From Thermoplasmata archaeon (GTDB lineage Archaea; Thermoplasmatota; Thermoplasmata; Thermoplasmatales; Thermoplasmataceae): DNA of 12,199 nt. Position 1 is the stretch's first letter. Each line of letters starts with the position of its first letter. The notes beneath the pieces are model-generated. The model worked only from the letters and a program-made list of their open reading frames with translations. It did no database searches and was not told the origin of the DNA. The translations under genes and the position numbers were made by a program. This document shows positions 1 to 6,845 of the stretch, in pieces. The stretch is from NCBI GenBank assembly GCA_021811525.1, contig JAJZOK010000149.1:1-12199 (forward strand). Direction: 5' to 3'.

Positions 1-84
1 CTGGAACAGAATGGCAAGTGAAGATATTACCATTACAAACGCCAAAGACGCGACCAGGACTCTTTTTTTATTAGAGGCGTCCAT
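1..84 (-). CDS. N-terminus of an exported or membrane protein (partial, cut by window edge)
   Basis: The minus strand from position 84 starts with ATG and stays open for 28 codons to the window edge. The visible peptide begins MDASNKKRVLVASLAFVMVI and continues as a hydrophobic helix. This is a short positively charged N-region (K6, K7, R8) followed by about 18 hydrophobic residues, as in a signal peptide or signal anchor. A GGTGA Shine-Dalgarno core lies 7 bases before the ATG, which fixes the start. The gene has the same direction as the large exported protein next to it and shares an upstream element with it (134-159 and 2091-2118). What the mature protein does cannot be seen. It could be another surface protein or a membrane protein whose first helix is shown. 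Confidence 0.7.
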   Translation of the reverse strand, partial: MDASNKKRVLVASLAFVMVISSLAILFQ

Positions 85-133
85 TTTTGTGTCACCTTAA
101 AAAAAGATTTCATTCCGCCTGATTAGTGCTTTA

Positions 134-159
134 CCTAACCTTTAAGGAAACACCAATTC
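134..159 (-). promoter_or_regulatory. Shared upstream element, copy 1 (upstream of the partial exported-protein gene)
   Basis: Read on the minus strand the element runs GAATTGG, then TG, then TTTCCTTAAAGG, then TTAGG. It ends 49 bases before the ATG at 84. A near copy lies 46 bases before the next minus-strand gene (2091-2118). It contains a nine-base palindrome, CCTT-T-AAGG on the plus strand. It may be the promoter (BRE plus a poor TATA box), an operator, or both. The match is directly visible; the role is inferred. Confidence 0.5.
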
Positions 160-212
160 ACATAAGGACACAGAGAAAATGGTGCCTAATATGTAAGATA
201 TTTTATCTACTT

Positions 213-240
213 AAAAATAAGAAATAAAAAAGGTAAAAAA
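213..240 (-). terminator. Oligo-T terminator after the 598-aa surface-protein gene
   Basis: Just after the TAA stop (250-248), the minus strand reads through three T runs: T6 at 240-235, T6 at 231-226 and T5 at 217-213. No hairpin is needed, since archaeal RNA polymerase terminates at short oligo-T tracts. The position fits the 3' end of this gene before the next gene's promoter. Confidence 0.55.
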
Positions 241-247
241 TGGGAGG

Positions 248-2044
248 TTATTTTTTCCCTGATCTGCCGATTGTCAACACTAGAGCTATAACAGCAATTA
301 CCACCACGACTCCGATGCCAAGCCAGAGATATGGGAAACCTGATGTTGGAGTTGTTGAAGTTCCGTTGATTTCAAGGGTGTGTGTTGAGAAGTGCGGAGT
401 ATGTATGATGACAAGCGTCCCACCATTAACTGCCTGTATGAAGTACTGTGCCTGGTTCTGGGAGGTTGAATTCAGTAGGCCATTGGCATCCTGAAGCTGT
501 GTCATGACCTGGTTGTCCAGTTTTAGTGTAAACTGGGACCCGTTTGAAATTACACTGTTGGGGATGAATATTGCAACATTTGCCCCCTGCTGTGTCTGTG
601 ATGAGAGCTGTACCTGTACTCTGTTCTGGTAAGCGTGCTGCAATGCGAGGTTCAGGGAGGAATTGTAGTAGTAAGTGTAGTTGTATGGGGTGGTCTGGGC
701 GCTTCCAAGGTAAATGAATGCTCCAAGATGGCCATTCTTCAGCGCGTACTGGAGCTGGTTCTGCAGCTGGAGAGAATAGTTAAAGTAGTGGTTCTGTGCA
801 ACGAACTGCACATAGGAAACTGAAGTTGTGCTTATTGATATTGTGTTCCCATTAACAGATACGGACCCGTCATGCACAAAGAGCTGCCCCTTGAAGGTGC
901 TGTTGGATATGGAAATTATGGTGGGAGCTGCCATTATGCTGAACTGATTTCCAACAGTCATTCCTGTGAAATTGCCAAAACTATGCCCGTAAGCATGTCC
1001 TATACCGGGAGTGTTATGGGCAAAATGCAATGTCGAAATGTTCAACCCATTCGAGACAACCATGGTGAGGGTTCCATTGCTGGTGAAGAAATCGCTAAGG
1101 GTTGCTATGTTGTTGTAAATCTTGAAGATTGATGTCTGATTGGCAAAGAACAGCGCATTTCCAGCAACTATCGGATCAGTGCTAGGGAAGAACGGTGAAA
1201 AATATCCGTTACCGAAATTGCCATATCCCTTGGTTGAAATGCTGTTGAACACCACCGTGTTTGAATACACATTTGTGTAGTCAGTTATGACTCCCGTGGC
1301 ATTGTTGAAATTAAGTGTCAGATACTTTCCTGTTACCTGTCCGGTGGCAGAGTCATAGATGAGCGGATTGACACTGAGGCTCTGGTTCTCGGCCTGTTTC
1401 TCTATGGAATATTTTATTGTCCCGCTTGGTGTCATTCCCACTATGAGTGAAGAACTTGTTGCCAGGCTGGTGTTCGTGAAAATAATGGTCTTTCCGTCCA
1501 GGGAAAGTGTTGAGGGGGCGTTTGACATATAAAGTATGAACCCGTCTGTAACATTCATTCTGTATATTGTGTTATCAAAGAAGCTGAACAGCAGGGAGTT
1601 TGTGTTCGAAGTACTGTAAAGCCCTGTCAGGGAGCCCGCAGTTACTTGTGTGGCAACCGATGGAAGTGAGACAGTTATGGTAGGAAATACACCTATAGCC
1701 GGAGATGTTGTGGAAAGCAGCAGCATATCGTTGTCGTCCGTGGTATAGATCGATACAGCGCTCAAGTCAGCAACATTGTTCACATCGCAGTATTCCTGTG
1801 GAGCGACCGTTGAATTCTTTCCTACAGTAACAACCTGTGAAGCAGTAAGAATTGTGTAGTTAGGATTTGCATATGTGATATTATAGATTGTACTGGTTAC
1901 CGGGTCGTAAGACAGGGAGTAATTACCAGCCTCCACCGCGGTCACCTGCGCAGAGGCGTTGCCGGAAAGGACGGCCAGGGATGATAAGGTCATCATGATG
2001 GTTATGGCCATTATCAACCATTGTTTACTTAGTGATTTACTCAT
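248..2044 (-). CDS. Large exported, membrane-anchored surface protein of unknown function
   Basis: This is a 598-aa protein. A signal peptide occupies about residues 1-32 (K3 and K7, hydrophobic core 9-27, possible cleavage after ASA at 30-32). A long Ser/Thr/Asn-rich, Cys-poor, beta-type ectodomain follows. A hydrophobic helix at about 571-593 precedes the cytosolic tail RSGKK. I count about 20 Asn-X-Ser/Thr sequons, so the ectodomain is probably N-glycosylated outside the cell. A possible C-terminal beta domain ends near PHFSTHTLEI before a short Thr/Ser linker and the anchor. No catalytic motif is recognisable. GGTGA lies 5 bases before the ATG, so the start is secure. It could be a cell-envelope protein, adhesin or solute-binding protein; thermopsin-like protease was considered but I see no supporting motif. 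Gene existence is near certain, function unknown. Confidence 0.9.
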   Translation of the reverse strand: MSKSLSKQWLIMAITIMMTLSSLAVLSGNASAQVTAVEAGNYSLSYDPVTSTIYNITYANPNYTILTASQVVTVGKNSTVAPQEYCDVNNVADLSAVSIYTTDDNDMLLLSTTSPAIGVFPTITVSLPSVATQVTAGSLTGLYSTSNTNSLLFSFFDNTIYRMNVTDGFILYMSNAPSTLSLDGKTIIFTNTSLATSSSLIVGMTPSGTIKYSIEKQAENQSLSVNPLIYDSATGQVTGKYLTLNFNNATGVITDYTNVYSNTVVFNSISTKGYGNFGNGYFSPFFPSTDPIVAGNALFFANQTSIFKIYNNIATLSDFFTSNGTLTMVVSNGLNISTLHFAHNTPGIGHAYGHSFGNFTGMTVGNQFSIMAAPTIISISNSTFKGQLFVHDGSVSVNGNTISISTTSVSYVQFVAQNHYFNYSLQLQNQLQYALKNGHLGAFIYLGSAQTTPYNYTYYYNSSLNLALQHAYQNRVQVQLSSQTQQGANVAIFIPNSVISNGSQFTLKLDNQVMTQLQDANGLLNSTSQNQAQYFIQAVNGGTLVIIHTPHFSTHTLEINGTSTTPTSGFPYLWLGIGVVVVIAVIALVLTIGRSGKK

Positions 2045-2330
2045 TTAAGTCACCGATTAAAATATCAAAATTCAATTCTTTATGTCGATTCCTCACCTAT
2101 AAGGAAAAGTGCCAATTCCCTAGTGTTTTCAAGGGCCGATTTATTTATGTGCCAATTGATATATCGGAAATCCGCCATTGAACGGCAAAAATGTGAATTC
2201 GCAGACTGCACCAAGAGTGACAGTACCCTTGATATGCTGGTTTTAATAAGTGCAACATTATGCCCTGAGAAGGGAATTACAACGCCCCTACCGTAATCTG
2301 TCCCATGTTTGCAAAAAGGTGAGAAATGAT
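2045..2330. promoter_or_regulatory. Divergent promoter region between the surface-protein gene and the first MFS gene
   Basis: This 286-bp region holds control sequences for genes leaving in both directions. The minus-strand side has GGTGA at 2054-2050 and the shared element at 2091-2118. The plus-strand side has a TATA-like TTTTAATA at 2241-2248 and GGTGA at 2319-2323. The nine-base sequence GTGCCAATT occurs at 2109-2117 and again at 2149-2157, exactly 40 bp apart, about four helical turns. A TATA at 2241 would start RNA near 2269 and give a leader of roughly 60 bases for the plus-strand gene. I see no protein gene or structured RNA here. Confidence 0.45.
2091..2118 (-). promoter_or_regulatory. 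Shared upstream element, copy 2 (upstream of the 598-aa surface-protein gene)
   Basis: The minus strand reads GAATTGG, CACT, TTTCCTTATAGG, TGAGG. It matches copy 1 (134-159) closely except for a two-base length difference and a few substitutions. It ends 46 bases before the ATG at 2044, against 49 for copy 1. If CTTATAGG is the TATA-like part, RNA would begin about 20-30 bases before the ATG, leaving room for the GGTGA site. Confidence 0.5.
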
Positions 2331-3584
2331 TTGAACAGCGGTGAAAGCCTACTTCCTACGTCGGGAGGTGCCCATGGTGAAAGGCTGGCAATATTTTCAT
2401 CAATTACGCTGGTTTACACCGGCTTCAGTGCCGCATACCTGTTCATATCGCTGTTTCTCCTGCAACAGAAAAATGCCCCGCTTCCTGAGATAGGGATAAT
2501 CTACCTTGCCACAGGAGGCATTGACATACTTGTCCAGACCATTGGAGGACGTCTCTCTGACAGGCTGGGTACCAAGACAGTGATGTCAGTTGGCCTGCTT
2601 GGGTCTGCAGCTATATATTTCCTCTTCATTCTTCTTATCCTCACTGACGGCCCTGTATTCTTGTATATCGCGACATTTCCAATATTGGGCCTGTTCGGCG
2701 GCTTATTTCAGCTTGCCCTCTCCTCTTATGTTTCTGACAGGGAGAAGGAAGAGATGGCTGGAGGGCTGTCACAACTTTATGTGGGATTGAACTTAGGGTT
2801 TACAATTGGACCAATCACAGGAGGCTTTGTCATTAGCTACTTAGGATATTCATACCTCTTCCTGATGGGTCTGCTGACATCAGTTGCCGCAATATTCGTA
2901 ATTATGCTTGGCGTAAGGGCCAATCCCAAATATGCTGAAAGGGCCACAGAATTCCAGAAACTTGGAAAAACAAATATCTTCAGGCAAAAAGGCATTTTCA
3001 CCTTGCTCATACTGGTGTTTGTCTCCTGGTTTGTGATTTCATACCAGGCTGTACCTCTTTCAATATTTGAATCTAAATTTCTGGTTCTCACAAGCATAGA
3101 AATAGGCATCGTGCTAAGTACCAATGGTTTCCTAATCACGGTTTTCCAGGTTCCCATTTCAAAGCTCATCAGGGTAGAGGAGAAAGGAACGCTCATTCCC
3201 ATTGCACTGGGTTCAGCAATAATGGCTGCAGGATATGCAATCATCTCAGTTTCACACACTTTTCTTCCCATGATACTTGCAATCGCTATCACAACATTCG
3301 GGGAAATGATGATTGCAGTGCCCACACAGGTTGTAATTACACTGTTTTCCAAGAGCCACAACAGGGGACAGTACCAGGGATACTATTTTGCATTCTCACG
3401 TGGGGGTGCTTCATTTTCCTCCTTTGCAGGCCTGCTGCTATTCAGCTACTTCATAAACCATGCTCAATATGCCTGGTATATTGTCATCTTAATAGCACTC
3501 TTTGCGGCGATGGCATATTCAATATTATCACCAACGATTATGATGGAGTACAGTGCTTCTTCCAAACAGGATTTGAGTAATTGA
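2331..3584 (+). CDS. MFS transporter, 12-helix efflux type
   Basis: Predicted membrane carrier of 417 aa, with hydrophobic segments along nearly its whole length, as in a 12-helix MFS protein. MFS motif A is at residues 72-83 (GGRLSDRLGTKT; D77, R78, G80). A motif C-like stretch ends GPITGG at 160-165; that motif is typical of proton-driven antiporters, so export is more likely than uptake. The substrate cannot be told. The frame is open back to an ATG at 2250, but that start lacks a ribosome site and would add a hydrophilic Arg-rich extension. The TTG at 2331 has GGTGA exactly 7 bases upstream, as in the other genes here, so I choose it. An in-frame GTG at 2319 lies inside that site and is less likely. 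A second MFS gene follows after 67 bases but has its own promoter. Confidence 0.85.
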   Translation: MNSGESLLPTSGGAHGERLAIFSSITLVYTGFSAAYLFISLFLLQQKNAPLPEIGIIYLATGGIDILVQTIGGRLSDRLGTKTVMSVGLLGSAAIYFLFILLILTDGPVFLYIATFPILGLFGGLFQLALSSYVSDREKEEMAGGLSQLYVGLNLGFTIGPITGGFVISYLGYSYLFLMGLLTSVAAIFVIMLGVRANPKYAERATEFQKLGKTNIFRQKGIFTLLILVFVSWFVISYQAVPLSIFESKFLVLTSIEIGIVLSTNGFLITVFQVPISKLIRVEEKGTLIPIALGSAIMAAGYAIISVSHTFLPMILAIAITTFGEMMIAVPTQVVITLFSKSHNRGQYQGYYFAFSRGGASFSSFAGLLLFSYFINHAQYAWYIVILIALFAAMAYSILSPTIMMEYSASSKQDLSN

Positions 3585-3606
3585 GCAAGATTATTTAACT
3601 CAATTT

Positions 3607-3631
3607 TAAGTTATAACTTACAGTTTTAATA
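3607..3631 (+). promoter_or_regulatory. Leaderless promoter with 14-bp palindromic operator candidate
   Basis: TTTTAATA at 3624-3631 begins 28 bases before the GTG at 3652, the archaeal TATA-to-start distance for a leaderless mRNA. Directly before it, at 3607-3620, is the perfect palindrome TAAGTTATAACTTA, which covers the BRE position. A dimeric regulator bound there should affect TFB/TBP loading. The palindrome is directly visible; its use as an operator is inferred. Confidence 0.5.
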
Positions 3632-3651
3632 CTTCTCTGAAATACAGCATT

Positions 3652-5040
3652 GTGTACGCTGAAGTAAGCGCTAAGCCATTTAGGCAGTTCCACTTCAAGA
3701 ACATAATAGTGAACGGAGTCGGGGTTTTATCAGACTCCTACAACCTCTATGCTATCTCACTGGTTTTCTTTTCCATTACAGGTTACCTCCATGCGAGCCC
3801 TGTGGACTATTCTGTACTGACAGCATCTGGGTACATTGGGGCCGCTTTTGGGGCCATACTTTTTGGTGTGGTTGCAGACCGCATCGGTAGAAAACCCATG
3901 TATGGAATTGACCTAGCCCTTATCTTTCTGGGTTCAGCTGCACAGTTCTTCACAACCAGCTATTCATTCCTATTCATCGCCCGCCTTATCATGGGATTTG
4001 GAATTGGCGGAGACTATGTCATGTCCCCGGTGATAATGGCTGAGAATTCCAACACAAAAGACCGCGGCAAACTGATGGCCACAACCTTTTCCATAATGTT
4101 TCTCATTGGTGCAGTCCTGGCTGCTTTCGTTGTCCAGGTAGTTGGAACTATCATGAGCCCCTCAGAAGCCTGGAGGGTTGAGCTGGCTTTCGGTGCAGTG
4201 CCAGCCCTTTTCGTAATATATTACAGAAGAAAGATACCAGAAACATACAGGTTCAAGACCAGGGTAAAGGGAGATGTTGACTCCAATTTCAGCGCGACCG
4301 TCAAGCCAGAGAATGGGCTAAAGCTGCAGAAAGACAATGTCAAATTCACATCAAGATTCTTAAGGTCCCTGCCTGTAATCCTAGCAGGAAGCATACTCTG
4401 GGTTCTTTACGATGCCTATTCTAGTACATTCACCATATTTGGCCCCATAACCATAGCTGCAAACCTTGGGCTCACGCCGATTGGATTCACTTATGTAGCA
4501 GTTTTCCTTGCTGGCCTCCCAGGAACCATATTGTCTCTCTTCCTAATCGACAGGGTAGGAAGAAAGAAACTTGTGGTCTTTGGGTACTTAGGGGTATTCG
4601 CTGCTCTCCTGCTTTATTCCATACTTTTAGTTTCCCCCGGGATATTTGGAATACCTCCATCGACTGGGGCATTGATTGGCATAGCCGCATTACTTGGAAT
4701 GATTTTTTACATGTTCAACTATCTGTTCTCCGCAGTGGGCCCCGCCACCATTATTGGGGGCACAGTTATAGTTCCCGAGCTCATTCCAACCAAAATAAGG
4801 GCCAGCGGACAGGCACTCAATGTGTTTATAGATCGGCTCGCGGCCGCAGCTTTCATCAGCCTCTTTCCAGTACTGCTCAGCTTTTTCGGGCTTGGGGCCA
4901 TGATTCTTATTTACGCGCTCATAGCCGTTGGCTCCAGCATCCTGATGTTTTTTGCACTTCCAGAGGCCAAGGGGAGGACGCTTGAAGAACTCGCCAATGA
5001 ACCTGCAGAATCAGGCAATGCTCAACAGTCTGGTTCCTAA
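3652..5040 (+). CDS. MFS transporter, sugar/phosphate-porter type
   Basis: Membrane carrier of 462 aa with two six-helix halves. The first helix contains LSDSYNLYAISLV (26-38), like the helix-1 pattern of phosphate:proton symporters and related sugar/organic-acid porters. Motif A is at 72-81 (GVVADRIGRK), and GFGIGGDYVMSP (115-126) is another hallmark of that branch. The central hydrophilic loop is about 192-235. The second-half motif A equivalent is IDRVGRKK (299-306), and the end carries PEAKGRTLEE (437-446), the sugar-porter C-terminal motif. It should import a small organic or phosphate solute with protons; the substrate is uncertain. GTG at 3652 is chosen because a TATA box lies 28 bases upstream and no GGTGA is present. 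The upstream MFS gene is in the same direction, but this gene appears to have its own promoter. Confidence 0.88.
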   Translation: MYAEVSAKPFRQFHFKNIIVNGVGVLSDSYNLYAISLVFFSITGYLHASPVDYSVLTASGYIGAAFGAILFGVVADRIGRKPMYGIDLALIFLGSAAQFFTTSYSFLFIARLIMGFGIGGDYVMSPVIMAENSNTKDRGKLMATTFSIMFLIGAVLAAFVVQVVGTIMSPSEAWRVELAFGAVPALFVIYYRRKIPETYRFKTRVKGDVDSNFSATVKPENGLKLQKDNVKFTSRFLRSLPVILAGSILWVLYDAYSSTFTIFGPITIAANLGLTPIGFTYVAVFLAGLPGTILSLFLIDRVGRKKLVVFGYLGVFAALLLYSILLVSPGIFGIPPSTGALIGIAALLGMIFYMFNYLFSAVGPATIIGGTVIVPELIPTKIRASGQALNVFIDRLAAAAFISLFPVLLSFFGLGAMILIYALIAVGSSILMFFALPEAKGRTLEELANEPAESGNAQQSGS

Positions 5041-5042
5041 TA

Positions 5043-5077
5043 GCTGGATTTTTCTTGTCCAGCAAATATCAATTTTT
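5043..5077 (+). terminator. Hairpin plus T run after the second MFS gene
   Basis: Two bases after the TAA stop, GCTGGA (5043-5048) pairs with TCCAGC (5058-5063) around the T-rich loop TTTTTCTTG. A further T5 run lies at about 5073-5077. This is a good candidate 3' end; in archaea the T tracts would matter more than the stem. Confidence 0.45.
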
Positions 5078-5126
5078 CGCGTCGCCAAAGCAGCTTATTC
5101 TTCAAAACGCTTACTGATGCAGGAAT

Positions 5127-5144
5127 TTACGTAATCTTTTAATC
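5127..5144 (+). promoter_or_regulatory. Probable leaderless promoter of the M18 aminopeptidase gene
   Basis: TTTTAATC at 5137-5144 starts 30 bases before the ATG at 5167, and there is no GGTGA site between them. The eight-base palindrome TTACGTAA (5127-5134) ends two bases before the TATA-like box, in the BRE position. The promoter is likely; an operator role for so short a palindrome is only a possibility. Confidence 0.45.
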
Positions 5145-5166
5145 ACTTTATGAGCATGGGCTATCA

Positions 5167-6540
5167 ATGACTCATGAAAAGACTATTTGGGAGAATCTGA
5201 AACCTGATGAAGAGAAGAAGCTTGAGTCTGTTTCATCCGGATACATAGACTTCCTCTGTAAGGCTAAAACAGAAGCAGAGGCTGTTGACTACTTCATGGA
5301 ACACCTTCTGAAAGAAGGTTTTCAGGATCTTGAAAAGCTTGACAAACTCAAGCCGGGGACAAAGTTCTTTTTCAACCACATTGGAAGGACCCTTGCTGCA
5401 GGAATAGTGGGCAAGAATGAGTTCAAGAATGGCCTTTTCATCATCGCCTCGCATATTGATTCACCGAGGCTTGATCTTAAGCCCAGACCACTCTATGAGG
5501 ATTCTGATACGCACACCGCTCTGCTGAAGACACAGTATTATGGGGGCGTGAAGAAGTACCAGTGGGTAAATGTGCCCTTAGCATTGCATGGCAGGATATT
5601 CACTAAGGATGGCAGGGTAATCAAAGTTAACCTGGGTGAAGATGAAAAAGAGCCAGTGCTATTAATTCCTGATCTGCTGCCCCATATTTCAAAGATGCAG
5701 CGTGAACGGAAATTGTTTGAAGGCATAGCTGCAGAGGAACTCAATGCTGTTGCAGGAAGCAGGCCGGGCGATTTCAAGGAAGAAAAATTCAAAGGATATG
5801 TCCTGAACATGCTAAAGGAAAGGTACAGTGTTGAGGAGGAAGACCTATCATCCGCAGATCTAGCCCTGGTTCCTGCCGGGAGAGCAAGGGAAGGTGGCTT
5901 TGACTCGTCCCTGGTCATTGGATACGGGCATGACGACAAAGCGTCTGCCTATACCTCGTTCAGGGCATTCCAGGACATTAAAGAACCGGAAGACACAGTT
6001 CTCGTTCTTTTCTTCGACAAGGAAGAGATAGGCAGCCAAGGGACCTCAGGATCACAGTCAAACTTCCTGGAATATGTGGCTACAATGTTGCTGCATAAGC
6101 TCATCGGGCAATCTGACAACTTCCATCTCCTCTCTCTACTGAGAAAGAGCAACGTCATCAGTTCAGATGTTGACGCGGCAATGGATCCTAGCTTCAAGGG
6201 TGCGCATGATGAACACAACGCTGCCAAGCTTGGCTCAGGAATAGTTATTGCTAAGTACTCCGGATATGGGGGAAAATTTGAGGGTTCGGAGGCACCTGGC
6301 GAATTTGTTGCTTTTGTGAGAAAAATCTTCGAAAAGCACAATGTCCCGTACCAGTTTGGAACCTTAGGCAAAGTGGACGAAGGCGGAGGAGGCACTGTAG
6401 CGCAGGATTTTGCCAGACATGGGATGAATGTGGTTGATGCCGGAGCACCCGTACTAGGCATGCATGCTCCGTTTGAAATTGTAAGCAAGGCAGATCTGTA
6501 CAGCTGCTACAAAGCTTACAAAGCTTTCATGTTGCATTGA
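5167..6540 (+). CDS. M18-family metalloaminopeptidase
   Basis: Cytosolic zinc aminopeptidase of 457 aa, the normal length for the M18 family (aminopeptidase I / aspartyl aminopeptidase). It would remove N-terminal residues from peptides. The expected metal ligands and catalytic residues are in order: SHIDSPRLDLK (H96, D98), GYGHDDK (D256/D257), FFDKEEIGS (E286, E287), SSDVDAA (D334) and GMHAPFE (H433). The Asp site reads SSDVDAAMDP rather than the SxDVxHA I recall for aspartyl aminopeptidases, so it seems closer to the bacterial aminopeptidase 1 branch; substrate preference is uncertain. Family members form dodecamers. There is no signal peptide. It fits a heterotroph that lives on peptides. 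The gene stands alone with its own promoter. Tetrahedral aminopeptidases of archaea are more often M42, so a bacterial origin is possible but untested. Confidence 0.92.
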   Translation: MTHEKTIWENLKPDEEKKLESVSSGYIDFLCKAKTEAEAVDYFMEHLLKEGFQDLEKLDKLKPGTKFFFNHIGRTLAAGIVGKNEFKNGLFIIASHIDSPRLDLKPRPLYEDSDTHTALLKTQYYGGVKKYQWVNVPLALHGRIFTKDGRVIKVNLGEDEKEPVLLIPDLLPHISKMQRERKLFEGIAAEELNAVAGSRPGDFKEEKFKGYVLNMLKERYSVEEEDLSSADLALVPAGRAREGGFDSSLVIGYGHDDKASAYTSFRAFQDIKEPEDTVLVLFFDKEEIGSQGTSGSQSNFLEYVATMLLHKLIGQSDNFHLLSLLRKSNVISSDVDAAMDPSFKGAHDEHNAAKLGSGIVIAKYSGYGGKFEGSEAPGEFVAFVRKIFEKHNVPYQFGTLGKVDEGGGGTVAQDFARHGMNVVDAGAPVLGMHAPFEIVSKADLYSCYKAYKAFMLH

Positions 6541-6845
6541 CCTGCAACTACCCACCCTTTCAGAACCTTGTGATCACGGGTTTCCAAGGATCATGGAGAG
6601 AAGGAAAAGCATAATGATTCCGTAGATGAAAACTAGCATAAATCGCCGGAACATTAAGTAATTCATTATCCCACTATTTTAAAAATGCCAGCCAAAACTA
6701 TAAACATCTGTCCTTAGATATTATAAATCTTATTTATAAACATTAAAATTTGAAAATATACATTTGATGCCGAATTAGAGAGCTTTTCATGAAGCTTTAT
6801 GAAATATTCTAAAGTAATAAGATATCACATGGATAACAATGGTGC
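6541..6845. other. 305-bp intergenic region, AT-rich in its second half
   Basis: The first part (6574-6666) holds a possible minus-strand microORF, listed separately. The part from about 6690 to 6760 is very AT-rich and contains TATAAACAT twice in direct orientation (6699-6707 and 6735-6743). AGCTT-TTCATG-AAGCT (6781-6796) is an inverted repeat 50-65 bases before the hemerythrin-like gene, followed by TTTATGAAATA, a possible TATA region for that gene. I see no tRNA, repeat array or larger gene here. Confidence 0.4.
6574..6654 (-). CDS. Possible microprotein: 26-aa single-helix membrane peptide
   Basis: The minus strand has a short frame starting at ATG 6654 and ending at TGA 6576-6574. It encodes 26 residues: two arginines (MFRRF), then an unbroken hydrophobic run including IYGIIMLFLLSMI, then GNP. 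The in-frame ATG at 6666 would give 30 residues. A TATA-like TTTTTAAAATA lies at 6685-6675, so ATG 6654 sits at the leaderless distance found elsewhere in this window. The Arg-then-hydrophobic pattern is that of a single-pass membrane peptide and is less usual by chance in non-coding AT-rich DNA. There is no family to compare, and a frame this short can arise by chance. The downstream gene on this strand is far away and it has no partner. Confidence 0.3.
   Translation of the reverse strand: MFRRFMLVFIYGIIMLFLLSMILGNP

Noticed and set aside
2305..2322. Five-codon frame (MFAKR) whose TGA overlaps the GGTGA before the first MFS gene
   Set aside because: Too short to separate from chance; the TGA follows automatically from the GGTGA sequence.
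2837..3361. 174-codon frame antisense to the first MFS gene
   Set aside because: It is entirely within the MFS coding region, has no promoter or ribosome site I can see, and the sense strand has MFS motifs.
3624..3631. Read-through operon of the two adjacent MFS genes
   Set aside because: Same direction and only 67 bp apart, but a complete TATA at the leaderless distance and a palindrome sit between them, so separate transcription is the better reading.
5538..5939. Second antisense frame over the aminopeptidase (133 codons)
   Set aside because: Low-complexity Ser-rich translation opposite a conserved gene; treated as a shadow.
5949..6488. Long open frame antisense to the aminopeptidase (179 codons)
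   Set aside because: It lies wholly opposite a gene with intact M18 motifs; its product is rich in Ser/Pro with no domain, as expected from the complement of a coding strand.
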